Below are positions 52,000 through 60,055 of a stretch of DNA of 64,000 nt, piece by piece. The translations under genes and the position numbers were made by a program. The DNA is taken from assembly GCF_047345485.1 (NCBI RefSeq), contig NZ_JBLFEN010000002.1, positions 372,001 to 436,000 on the forward strand, written 5' to 3'. The stretch comes from Jejuia sp047345485. Lineage in GTDB: Bacteria > Bacteroidota > Bacteroidia > Flavobacteriales > Flavobacteriaceae. The notes under the pieces are model-generated. The model did no database searches and was not told where the DNA came from. It saw only the letters and a list, made by a program, of their open reading frames with translations. Positions within the stretch are counted from its first letter, which is position 1. The number at the start of each line of letters is the position of its first letter.

Positions 52000-52092
52000 T
52001 AGTTTAATTAATTTTTTGTCCTGCAAAGAAACTACTGTTTTATAAAAAACCTATTACCAGAAAATTAAAGAACTGTAATAAAAGTGTTAACT

Positions 52093-52145
52093 TAACATTA
52101 ACTAAAACACTTTTTTTTATAACTTGTTTACCATTACTTAACATT
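52093..52145 (-). promoter_or_regulatory. AATGTTA boxes upstream of the TonB receptor
   Basis: On the minus strand AATGTTA occurs at 52099-52093 and 52145-52139, each with a near-copy about 10 bp downstream (GTTAAC; AATGGTA). They have the same word as the triplet at 46722-46750, but the spacing is less regular. Confidence 0.35.
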
Positions 52146-52205
52146 AGAGATAGAAGCTATTTTAATTCAACGGGATACAACTATTTTACAAAAAGGTATT
52201 AAAGC

Positions 52206-52241
52206 AAAAAGTCCTTTTTGTTAACTCAAAAAGGACTTTTT
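52206..52241 (-). terminator. Terminator of the orphan CarboxypepD_reg gene
   Basis: AAAAAGTCCTTTTT (52206-52219) / AAAAAGGACTTTTT (52228-52241), 20 bp beyond the stop of the minus-strand gene at 52262. It separates that gene from the TonB receptor. Confidence 0.85.
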
Positions 52242-52261
52242 AGTATGTTTTAAAATATGCT

Positions 52262-52642
52262 TTAATTATTTTTTACCGCATTATCTTTAGTTTCAGAAGT
52301 GGTAAATACCATAGCAAAGTCATCTAGTGATACACTGCTAGCGCTTAAAGCCATTTTAATCTCTTTAGGTATTTGGGTAACTTCAGTAATTATTTCTTTA
52401 GAATCGTATCCTGTAAAACTAAAAACTAAAGTATACGTACCGCTTGCCATATTTTCAAACGTAAAAACACCTTGTTCGTTTGTCATTACTTTAGCTCCTG
52501 TTTCTTTAATTGCAACATTAGCAAACACTAAGGGCGCATTATTAGATTCTACGTCTAATAACTTACCTCTTATAGAACCCGTTTCTTGCGCATGGGTTAA
52601 TGCAGAAATAAAAAAAAGAGCTATGTAAATAATATGTTTCAT
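52262..52642 (-). CDS. Stand-alone CarboxypepD_reg-like domain protein
   Basis: 126 residues. Signal peptide MKHIIYIALFFISALTHAQ, then one Ig-like regulatory domain: ETGSIRGKLLDVESNNAPLVFANVAIKETGAKVMTNEQGVFTFENMASGTYTLVFSFTGYDSKEI. It is strongly like the N-terminus of the next receptor, but has no plug or barrel. Either an accessory protein or the remaining front of a former receptor gene. It has its own promoter and terminator, which argues for a real gene. Confidence 0.75.
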   Translation of the reverse strand: MKHIIYIALFFISALTHAQETGSIRGKLLDVESNNAPLVFANVAIKETGAKVMTNEQGVFTFENMASGTYTLVFSFTGYDSKEIITEVTQIPKEIKMALSASSVSLDDFAMVFTTSETKDNAVKNN

Positions 52643-52661
52643 GTATTAGTCTAAATTACTG

Positions 52662-52669
52662 CAAAAATA
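52662..52669 (-). promoter_or_regulatory. -7 element (TATTTTTG) of the CarboxypepD_reg gene
   Basis: TATTTTTG on the minus strand, 20 bp before the start at 52642. No clear -33 TTG; a Pho-like pair lies further upstream. Confidence 0.45.
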
Positions 52670-52721
52670 GACTCTAAAGCCATGATCTAGTGTTACCAAA
52701 TCATTAAACAACCATGATTAA

Positions 52722-52739
52722 AACGTTACCCTAATGTTA
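52722..52739 (+). promoter_or_regulatory. Pho-box-like pair (AACGTTA, AATGTTA) between divergent genes
   Basis: AACGTTA 52722-52728 and AATGTTA 52733-52739 are 11 bp apart, as at 46574 and 46722. The site lies between the CarboxypepD_reg gene and dgt; the orientation is toward dgt. Confidence 0.4.
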
Positions 52740-52800
52740 AGCGATTTTACAATATATTTTTTTATGAATTTAGTATCTTGCCTCAGCTTAATTAAACATC

Positions 52801-54141
52801 ATGAACTGGGAACAACTCCTCTCTTTAAAACGCTACGGCGACACCAATAAACGTATTCGAAAAGAACAAGACGAAACCCGCTTAGGCTTTGAGGTAGATT
52901 ACGATCGTATTATATTTTCGCAAGAATTTAGAAGTTTACAAGATAAAACGCAAGTTATTCCATTATCTAAAACCGATTTTGTACACACGCGCTTAACACA
53001 CAGTTTAGAGGTAAGCGTCGTAGGGCGCTCGTTAGGGCGACAAGTAGGGAAAAAAATACTAGAAAAGCATCCGCATCTACAGAATGTGCATGGGTATCAA
53101 GCCAACGATTTTGGAGCTATAGTAGCAACAGCAGCCTTGGCGCATGATATTGGTAACCCGCCCTTTGGGCATTCTGGCGAAAAATCTATAGGTGAATTTT
53201 TTAAAACAGGCAAAGGTAAAACATATAAAGACCAATTAACCGATAAAGAATACCAAGACCTCTGTGATTTTGAAGGTAACGCCAATGGCTTTAAAATATT
53301 AACCCAAAATAGAGCTGGACGCGAAGGTGGACTCCGTTTAAGCTATGCTACTCTAGGTGCATTTACCAAATACTCCAAAGAATCCTTACCAAAAAAACCA
53401 ACACCACATATCGCAGATAAAAAATATGGCGTGTTTCAATCTGAAAAAGAGGCTTTTGCTGATGTTGCTAACGAATTGGGACTTACAAAACGTAGTGAAA
53501 AGCACCTAAGTTTCTCGCGCCATCCATTGGCATATTTAGTTGAAGCCGCCGACGATATTTGCTATACTATTATCGATTTTGAAGATGGTATAAATCTAGG
53601 ACTCATTCCAGAGGAATACGCTTTAGAATACCTTTCAAAAGTAATTAGAGACAACATAAAACCAGAAAATTATTATGCCCTATCTAATAAACAAGATCGC
53701 ATAGGTTACCTACGTGCTCTTGCCATTGGCGCACTCATTAACGATGCCGTGGCTATATTTATGAAACATGAAGATGCTATTTTAAACGGCACCTTTGATA
53801 GCGCACTACTCGACAAAAGTAAATACGACCCACAAATACGAGATATCATCAAAATAAGTATTGAAAATGTTTACCAGTCTGAAGAAGTTATAGACAAGGA
53901 AATTGCTGGCTACCAAATTATCAATAAGCTACTTACCATATATACTAACGCCGTAAACAACAGTTTTAGTGATACCGCTTCAAATTATGACGAACTCATT
54001 TTACAAAGCTTGCCAAAAACTATAAACTTTAGCCATAGTAGTTTGTATGAAAGGTTACTAGCAGTATGCCATTACGTTTCATTATTATCAGATAGTAAAG
54101 CGATACAAAACTTTAAAAAGATTGAGGGAATTACCTTTTAG
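52801..54141 (+). CDS. dgt: dGTP triphosphohydrolase (dGTPase)
   Basis: 446 residues. HD-domain metal motif: RLTHSLEV (His about 63) and ALAHDIGNPPFGHSGE (His-Asp about 113-114). The N-terminal YDRIIFSQEFRSLQDKTQVIPL and C-terminal helices are as in Dgt. It hydrolyses dGTP to deoxyguanosine and triphosphate, balancing dNTP pools alongside NrdAB and dCMP deaminase encoded in the same window. Confidence 0.92.
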   Translation: MNWEQLLSLKRYGDTNKRIRKEQDETRLGFEVDYDRIIFSQEFRSLQDKTQVIPLSKTDFVHTRLTHSLEVSVVGRSLGRQVGKKILEKHPHLQNVHGYQANDFGAIVATAALAHDIGNPPFGHSGEKSIGEFFKTGKGKTYKDQLTDKEYQDLCDFEGNANGFKILTQNRAGREGGLRLSYATLGAFTKYSKESLPKKPTPHIADKKYGVFQSEKEAFADVANELGLTKRSEKHLSFSRHPLAYLVEAADDICYTIIDFEDGINLGLIPEEYALEYLSKVIRDNIKPENYYALSNKQDRIGYLRALAIGALINDAVAIFMKHEDAILNGTFDSALLDKSKYDPQIRDIIKISIENVYQSEEVIDKEIAGYQIINKLLTIYTNAVNNSFSDTASNYDELILQSLPKTINFSHSSLYERLLAVCHYVSLLSDSKAIQNFKKIEGITF

Positions 54142-54154
54142 GTTATAATAATTA

Positions 54155-54241
54155 GGGCGTTACCCACAAGGGGTCGGGCTTTACGCTATATCTTTTTCTC
54201 GTGCCTCAAAAAAGGATGCCGCTACAATCCCTAACGCAAAA
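54155..54241 (-). repeat. Dispersed intergenic repeat, copy 2 (87 bp)
   Basis: On the minus strand it starts TTTTGCGTTAGGGATTG (54241-54225), contains AGCGGCATCCTTT and AAAGCCCGACCC (54182-54171), and ends GGGTAACGCCC (54165-54155). The first, third and last blocks are identical to those of 31082-31198, but the element is 30 bp shorter. The AGCGGCATCC block also occurs at 1428-1446. Confidence 0.8.
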
Positions 54242-54349
54242 ATTAGTCATGTTAAGCATATTTTTTTATGCCTTAACTTAATACTGTATTTTCATTCGCA
54301 TAGCAATAAATCTTAGCTTACCATTAAACTTATCTTGAATATTTATACA

Positions 54350-54386
54350 AAAAAAGAGTATCGTTTTTAAGCGATACTCTTTTTTT
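54350..54386 (-). terminator. Terminator between dgt and the TPR-like gene
   Basis: AAAAAAGAGTATCG (54350-54363) / CGATACTCTTTTTT (54372-54385), eight-base loop. It lies 21 bp beyond the stop of the minus-strand gene and can also serve dgt. Confidence 0.85.
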
Positions 54387-54406
54387 AGATTTTATGTTTA
54401 ATCAAA

Positions 54407-55120
54407 CTACTGTTTTGTTTCTGCTGCTTGGGCCTGCATGATTTGTTTTTGCCTTAGCAATTCATTTTTACTAAGGTTTACCAAATTAAAGTTAGGTGAT
54501 GCTTTTAACGTATCATCTAAAATATCAACTGCAGCATCTATATTATTTTTTCTATCCTGTTGAAATAATTGTAGTGCCTTTAAGTACATAAATGCACTTT
54601 TTAATTCTACTTGGTAAGGTTGTTGTTGCTCATAATACGCATGTTTCATATCTGGTGTTGCATTGGCTAAACCATAGTTAATGTGTATTAAAGCTTCATC
54701 TAACTTTTGTAATTGCATATTAAGTTCTGCCAACTCGTAAGCTAAACTAGCACTAGGCGATCTTTTAAATAATTCATTAAAATGTACCAAAGCACGCTCT
54801 GGCTGTTTTACGGCCTTAAGCGACATAGCTTTTACCTCAACAGCAATATTAGAGTCATCTACCTTTGTATCAATACCAATAGTATTTAGTGCTTGCATGT
54901 ATTTGCCTTCGCTCATGTATATATAAGCCAAAGTATCTTTTCTTGCTTCTGATGGTGCTAAAATATTTAAATGCGTCATAGCATTAATCATACCTTGTAC
55001 ATCACCTTGTGCTCTCATTTGTTTGCCATAGGCTTCAAAATGTTGTATTAATTCAGTATTACTTTGCGCACCTATTTGCAGGGTTATCACAGATACCACC
55101 AACAGTATAATTTGTCTCAT
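54407..55120 (-). CDS. TPR-like exported protein, unknown function
   Basis: 237 residues. Signal peptide MRQIILLVVSVITLQIGAQ, then helical repeats of TPR type (LAYIYMSEGKYMQALNTIG, ALVHFNELFKRSPSASLAYELAELNMQLQKLDEALIHINYGL). Likely a periplasmic or outer-membrane interaction protein. No further identity. Confidence 0.75.
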   Translation of the reverse strand: MRQIILLVVSVITLQIGAQSNTELIQHFEAYGKQMRAQGDVQGMINAMTHLNILAPSEARKDTLAYIYMSEGKYMQALNTIGIDTKVDDSNIAVEVKAMSLKAVKQPERALVHFNELFKRSPSASLAYELAELNMQLQKLDEALIHINYGLANATPDMKHAYYEQQQPYQVELKSAFMYLKALQLFQQDRKNNIDAAVDILDDTLKASPNFNLVNLSKNELLRQKQIMQAQAAETKQ

Positions 55121-55186
55121 CTTCTGTTTATTTTAGTTTAACGCCCAAAACTATAAAAATTTGTGATGTAATCTCTTAAAAGTTTA

Positions 55187-55384
55187 TTAATTGTTCAATG
55201 CCAAATTAATTTTTATAATTTGCTTTACCATTACAACATCATTCAATACAAAAGGTTTAGGTATCATATACGCATACCGCTCTGGAAGGTTTAATACTTT
55301 ATTTTCTAGCAAATCGTAAGAGGCTTCATAAAGTAAAAATTCTGTGTCTTAATTTATAGGAATAGTAATTTGTAGTTCTAAAAG
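55187..55384 (-). pseudogene. Possible gene remnant in a 458-bp gap
   Basis: On the minus strand a protein-like frame reads LLELQITIPIN, then an in-frame TAA (55351-55349), then DTEFLLYEASYDLLEN...YMIPKPFVLNDVVMVKQIIK to a stop at 55187. It has no start codon and is not open further upstream. The composition looks coding, so I take it as the decayed end of a gene; the family is not recognised. The rest of the gap (to 55578) is A/T-rich without features. Confidence 0.35.
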
Positions 55385-55578
55385 TTAGTTTTTTTTAGAA
55401 ACAAATAATGCAGAACAACATAAAAAAGCAAGCTTATACGTTTGGCTTTTTCATCATAATTATAATTTAGTAGTTATAAAAATACACAAATTTATAATTG
55501 CAGTTTTTTACCTAAATACATTTTTAGGAAAACTCCTTTTTTTTAGCTATATTTAGAATTACTAAAATATTAAATATT

Positions 55579-56046
55579 ATGGGAATAAAGAGTTTTCAAG
55601 GGTCGAGAAGACAACAATCTACAGCAGCTGATACCACACCACTTAAAGTGAGTGATTATATGACGAGAAATTTGGTAACCTTCTCTACTACTCAAAGTAT
55701 TGAGAGTGTTATGGAAGCACTAGTAAAAAATAGAATTTCTGGAGGTCCTGTAGTAAATGAAAAACAAGAATTAGTTGGTATTATTTCTGAGGGTGATTGT
55801 ATTAAGCAAATTAGTGAAAGCCGCTATTACAATATGCCACTACAAGAACAAACTATTGAAAAACACATGGTAAATAATGTAGAAACCATTGATGGTAATA
55901 TGAATATTTTTGATGCCGCAAAAAAATTCTTAGATTCTAAACGCCGACGGTTTCCTATAGTTGAGAATGGAAAACTAGTAGGACAAATTAGCCAAAAAGA
56001 TGTGCTAAAAGCTGCTATGGCTTTAAAAGGACAAACTTGGAAATAA
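55579..56046 (+). CDS. CBS-domain pair protein
   Basis: 155 residues, almost entirely two CBS motifs: VSDYMTRNLVTFSTTQSIESVMEALVKNRISGGPVVNEKQELVGIISEGDCIK and IEKHMVNNVETIDGNMNIFDAAKKFLDSKRRRFPIVENGKLVGQISQKDVLKA. Such stand-alone pairs bind adenine nucleotides and act as energy sensors, but the target here is unknown. Cytoplasmic and monocistronic. Confidence 0.88.
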   Translation: MGIKSFQGSRRQQSTAADTTPLKVSDYMTRNLVTFSTTQSIESVMEALVKNRISGGPVVNEKQELVGIISEGDCIKQISESRYYNMPLQEQTIEKHMVNNVETIDGNMNIFDAAKKFLDSKRRRFPIVENGKLVGQISQKDVLKAAMALKGQTWK

Positions 56047-56151
56047 ATCGTTTTTTAAAAAAAAATACCGCAAAACTAAATGGATTAACATTCCTATTTC
56101 AAATAGATTAAATAGGAACGTTAATTTGTATAACGTCGTAATTTACGATCG

Positions 56152-56832
56152 TTATTTTACCCTAGCCTCTGCTATATCTGTTATAATTATTTTTTGATGT
56201 TCGTTACTCTCTAAGGTTGCAATTTTAGAATAACTATAGCCGTCTATCGTTTTATCTAAAGCTTTCCATTTTGCGATACCGCCAACAGTTACAGTTTCTC
56301 CAACTTCTAAGATACGCTCTGTATAACGCAAGGTTTTATTAAACCCCAATAAGTTTTCACTTTCAATTTTATAAGCTGATAAAACATTTTCAAACTCAGG
56401 TGTTGGAGCATTCAAAAAACCTGATGTTACTCGTTTATCTTCTTCTAAATACATTACAAAATTTAGTGGTGTAGTTGTTGGTTTTATCATAACTACTTCC
56501 TCTTTTTTATCTTTAACAAAAAAATCTTGTATGTTGTTTTCATCTAAAAGTGTTTTCCAATACGAGTTTTTACCTGTACGCTTTTTTTGTTGAATTTTAA
56601 ACTGAAACGCCACACATTTACGTTTACTAAATGGCGCCACAAAAGGCTCATGCACATGCAGTACCTTGCCAGTAACTTTAGTAGGTTCGTTTGTTCTAAA
56701 TTGAAGGATATCTTTAGTTTTTAATTTAGATAAACCTCTTAATATGCGTTGTTTCTTCCCGAAATAGTATGCTGTAATAGCAATTGTTATAGCTATAACA
56801 ATAATAAACGGAATGATAATTTGTGGAGACAT
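56152..56832 (-). CDS. GIDE-like domain membrane protein
   Basis: 226 residues. One N-terminal membrane segment (IIIPFIIVIAITIAITAYYFG), then a domain with TKVTGKVLHVHEPFVAPFSKRKCVAFQFKIQQK and a second strand set near ILEVGETVTVGGIAKW. This resembles the GIDE/BAM domain of mitochondrial MULAN-type proteins, but without a RING finger. The assignment is by pattern memory and moderate. Function unknown. Confidence 0.55.
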   Translation of the reverse strand: MSPQIIIPFIIVIAITIAITAYYFGKKQRILRGLSKLKTKDILQFRTNEPTKVTGKVLHVHEPFVAPFSKRKCVAFQFKIQQKKRTGKNSYWKTLLDENNIQDFFVKDKKEEVVMIKPTTTPLNFVMYLEEDKRVTSGFLNAPTPEFENVLSAYKIESENLLGFNKTLRYTERILEVGETVTVGGIAKWKALDKTIDGYSYSKIATLESNEHQKIIITDIAEARVK

Positions 56833-56885
56833 AAAAAATTGGTATTTATATTATAAGAGTGAATTTTTATGTTTTTGTTACACAG

Positions 56886-57236
56886 CTAGCGTTTTCGCTT
56901 TACTAACGCGTAGTAGTCGCCATCTAAAGGTAAATACCCTTGATCGTACACAAAATAATATACCTTTCCAGCCTTGGTAGTGTAAATACTAGTAAAGTAA
57001 TTAAAATCGAAACCAGCTTCTATAAGAGTGCCTTTAGAGCGTGTTACTTTACCATCAGGATTTAATCGCTCTAATATTCTATGGTTTTTACGCAACCTGT
57101 TATTGGTGTTACGTATTAAGTTTTTACTATCTTTATTAATGCGGTTATTATACGAGTTTCTACAACCATCACTACAAAACTTTTTATCAATTCTGCCTAT
57201 AATTTTCTCTCCACATTCTAAACATTGCTTTTCCAT
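56886..57236 (-). CDS. Small zinc-ribbon protein, conserved hypothetical
   Basis: 116 residues. N-terminal zinc-binding pattern CLECGEKIIGRIDKKFCSDGCRNSYNNR (C-x2-C and C-x3-C), then a basic segment and a beta-rich end. Possibly nucleic-acid binding. 53 bp after the GIDE-like gene's start side, same strand. Confidence 0.7.
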   Translation of the reverse strand: MEKQCLECGEKIIGRIDKKFCSDGCRNSYNNRINKDSKNLIRNTNNRLRKNHRILERLNPDGKVTRSKGTLIEAGFDFNYFTSIYTTKAGKVYYFVYDQGYLPLDGDYYALVKRKR

Positions 57237-57385
57237 AGTTATGTGATTTAATTTTTATACCGGTTTAAAGTCAACTAAATATTTAAGCACTTTACAACCA
57301 AAAACCTAACTTAAATTTTCTTTTCATCTCAATCCTAATACTCTTAAAATTAAGCGTTCTATTTCTAGATAACATATCATAGTTA

Positions 57386-57910
57386 TTACCAATTACCCGC
57401 ATACTCTAAATCTATTTTTGAAGACTGTTTTAAAAGTTGAAATTTATATTGAAGTATCTGCCTAATATGTAAAAAATCATGAGCCAACCAATTTCTTAAA
57501 AACAATTCAGCTGATAAATTTCCTAATTCGGGATGCAAAACCACATTACTCCAATCCATATTAACTTGCTGTTTTAACCATTGTATAGAACTACCACGTT
57601 CAATTAAAAATGTTTTAAGAATTTCGTTATAATCTTTAGACATATAATGTCGTTCCTTTACCCATACTTCTGGCGCTATAGGTACTAAGGGTTTTTGAGG
57701 AGTTTCTAAAGCATGTTTTACCCTAGCTCTAAAATCATTAAGTTCTTCATCTAAAAGGTGACAAACAATTTCCAGTAAACACCATTTTATAGATTCAGGT
57801 CGCCATAAATAGTCATGTTGTGAAACATCTTTTAAAAGATTTTTAAAAACTAGTGTATTATTTTCTAGTTGATTAAAAACCACCTGAAGTTCTTCTGTTG
57901 CAGTATCCAT
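57386..57910 (-). CDS. DinB family protein
   Basis: 174 residues forming a four-helix bundle of the DinB_2 type. Probable metal-binding His residues occur in EIVCHLLDEE and in WLAHDFLHIRQILQYK. DinB-like proteins include thiol transferases and detoxification enzymes; the substrate is unknown. Confidence 0.82.
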   Translation of the reverse strand: MDTATEELQVVFNQLENNTLVFKNLLKDVSQHDYLWRPESIKWCLLEIVCHLLDEELNDFRARVKHALETPQKPLVPIAPEVWVKERHYMSKDYNEILKTFLIERGSSIQWLKQQVNMDWSNVVLHPELGNLSAELFLRNWLAHDFLHIRQILQYKFQLLKQSSKIDLEYAGNW

Positions 57911-58073
57911 AGGGCAATATACAAATATTTATCCAAGTACAAACGACTACAAACATTTACAAACGAAATTAAACGCGTAAGTACCGAATAAAGTTTTGAA
58001 GTCGTTACATCTTTGCAGTGTCGAAACATAAGAACTCGATAGTATTAACTGTTAAACATTAAAATTTAAAATT

Positions 58074-58406
58074 ATGAACGCACTTAGAAACAAAGTACAG
58101 TTGATTGGTAGATTAGGACAAGATCCTGAAATTATTAGCTTTACCGATGGTAACAAAATGGCGAAATTTTCGCTTGCTACCGATGATAGCTACAAAGACA
58201 AAAATGGCAATAAAGTAGAACGCGCTTACTGGCACAATGTGGTAGTTCGTGGTGGCCTTGTAAAAGTGGTTGAAAGCTACATTACAAAAGGTAAAGAAAT
58301 AGCCGTTGAAGGTAAATTAACTAATAGAAGTTACGAAACAGCAAGCGGAGAAAAACGTTATGTAACAGAGGTTGTATGTAATGAACTGCTAATGCTTAGT
58401 AAATAA
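58074..58406 (+). CDS. ssb: Short single-stranded DNA-binding protein
   Basis: 110 residues, a single OB fold: NKVQLIGRLGQDPEIISFTDGNKMAKFSLATDD, AYWHNVVVRGGLVKVVESYITKGKEIAVEGKL. It stops directly after the fold (VVCNELLMLSK), so the flexible linker and acidic tip that recruits repair proteins in E. coli SSB are absent. It is probably a second, accessory SSB; a full-length one is expected elsewhere in the genome. Confidence 0.9.
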   Translation: MNALRNKVQLIGRLGQDPEIISFTDGNKMAKFSLATDDSYKDKNGNKVERAYWHNVVVRGGLVKVVESYITKGKEIAVEGKLTNRSYETASGEKRYVTEVVCNELLMLSK

Positions 58407-58427
58407 ACCTTTTTTTGCCCAAAAATT

Positions 58428-58460
58428 AAAAAGGTGCTTTGAGGGAAGCACCTTTTTTTT
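58428..58460 (+). terminator. Terminator of ssb
   Basis: AAAAAGGTGCTT (58428-58439), loop TGAGGG, AAGCACCTTTTT (58446-58457) and further T. Confidence 0.9.
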
Positions 58461-58498
58461 ATGTCTTTATAATACAAAAGGCTTACCTATTAGCTGCT

Positions 58499-60052
58499 TT
58501 AATGATTATCACTATTAAAAAAACCTCCTCTATTTTCTTTTCGTGCTATAGATTGATGGATTATTAAATGCGCTACATTTACCATGTTTCTTAATTCGCA
58601 AAGCGTTGTTGTAAGTTTTGACTCCCGATATAAATCTTCAACTTCATTATAAATAATATCTAAACGTTTTACAGCTTGTTTCAGGCGTCTGTTATTTCTA
58701 ACGATACCAACGTAATCTCTCATTAAAGCTTGTAACTCTTTTAAATTATGTTGAATTAAAACATGTTCTTTAGTTATCACTGTACCCTTATCGTTCCATC
58801 TTGGTATTTTAATATTTACAGGGGTTAACTCTAGCCCAACATGGTGTTTATATATGTTATGTGCGTACACCAAGGCTTCTAATAAGGAATTAGACGCCAA
58901 ACGATTTGCCCCGTGCAAACCTGTTTTTGTACATTCTCCGCAAGCAAAGAGATTTTTAATAGTTGCCTTACCTGTTTTATCCACCTTTATACCTCCGCAC
59001 AAATAATGTGATGCTGGTACCACAGGAATCCAATCTATTTTTATATCAATATGGCGTTTTAAACATTCATTATAAATATTGGGAAAATGCGCCATAAACG
59101 CATCCATATCTAAATGTGTGCAATCTAAATACACATTGGTTTCACCAGATTTTTTTAGTTCATTATCAATACTTTGCGATACAATATCTCGCGACGCTAA
59201 TTCTGCACGCGCATCATAATCTGGCATAAAGCGGTGGCCTTTCTTAGTTCTCAAATGTGCTCCAAAGCCTCTTACTGCTTCAGAAATTAAAAAAGACGAA
59301 CCACCTTCTACATCGTACAAAGCCGTTGGATGAAACTGTACAAACTCCATATCTTCTACCCTAGCTTTTGCTCGGTATGCCATGGCTATACCATCTCCTG
59401 TGGCTATTATTGGATTTGTAGTGTGACCGTATACACGCCCTATACCTCCTGTAGCTAGTAAAATACTATCTGCTTTAACCGTAATTATATGTCCCGTTTT
59501 TTGATTTAGCACATATGCACCATAACATGTTTCTGGTACTGCTTTAGCATCATCTATATGATGGTTTGTAATTAGATCAATAGCAAAATGATAGGGTAAT
59601 ATTTCTATATTTTGTAATTGGCTTACGCGAGCCAAAAGCGCACGTTCTATCTCGTAGCCTGTAATATCTTTATGATGTATAATTCTATATTCTGAATGTC
59701 CACCTTCTTTTCCTAAGCTAAATTCTCCATCTGCATTTGTATCAAAATTTGCGCCCCAAAACAGTAATTCTTTTAAGCGTTTAGGGCCTTCTTCAACAAC
59801 CATTTTTACCACAGCCTCATCACAAAGTCCATCACCAGCTGTTAGGGTATCTTTTATATGTTTTTGAAAAGAATCTTGATCTTTATCTAAAACTATGGCT
59901 ACACCACCTTGTGCATATTTCGTGTTCGATTCGTCTTCACTATCCTTAGTAACAATAACTATTTTTCTATCTGGAAATGCTTCGGCTATTTTAACGGCAA
60001 AAGTTAATCCTGCTATTCCAGAACCAATCACCAAATAATTAGTAATAATCAT
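58499..60052 (-). CDS. nadB: L-aspartate oxidase
   Basis: 517 residues. FAD-binding start YLVIGSGIAGLTFAVKIAEAF; TKYAQGGVAIVLD; HSEYRIIHHKDITGYEIERALL; catalytic Arg region in SEAVRGFGAHLR; and CGECTKTGLHGANRLASNSLLEALVYA. It oxidises L-aspartate to iminoaspartate, the substrate of NadA in de novo NAD synthesis. Three bases after nadA. nadC is not in the window. Confidence 0.95.
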   Translation of the reverse strand: MIITNYLVIGSGIAGLTFAVKIAEAFPDRKIVIVTKDSEDESNTKYAQGGVAIVLDKDQDSFQKHIKDTLTAGDGLCDEAVVKMVVEEGPKRLKELLFWGANFDTNADGEFSLGKEGGHSEYRIIHHKDITGYEIERALLARVSQLQNIEILPYHFAIDLITNHHIDDAKAVPETCYGAYVLNQKTGHIITVKADSILLATGGIGRVYGHTTNPIIATGDGIAMAYRAKARVEDMEFVQFHPTALYDVEGGSSFLISEAVRGFGAHLRTKKGHRFMPDYDARAELASRDIVSQSIDNELKKSGETNVYLDCTHLDMDAFMAHFPNIYNECLKRHIDIKIDWIPVVPASHYLCGGIKVDKTGKATIKNLFACGECTKTGLHGANRLASNSLLEALVYAHNIYKHHVGLELTPVNIKIPRWNDKGTVITKEHVLIQHNLKELQALMRDYVGIVRNNRRLKQAVKRLDIIYNEVEDLYRESKLTTTLCELRNMVNVAHLIIHQSIARKENRGGFFNSDNH

Positions 60053-60055
60053 AAT

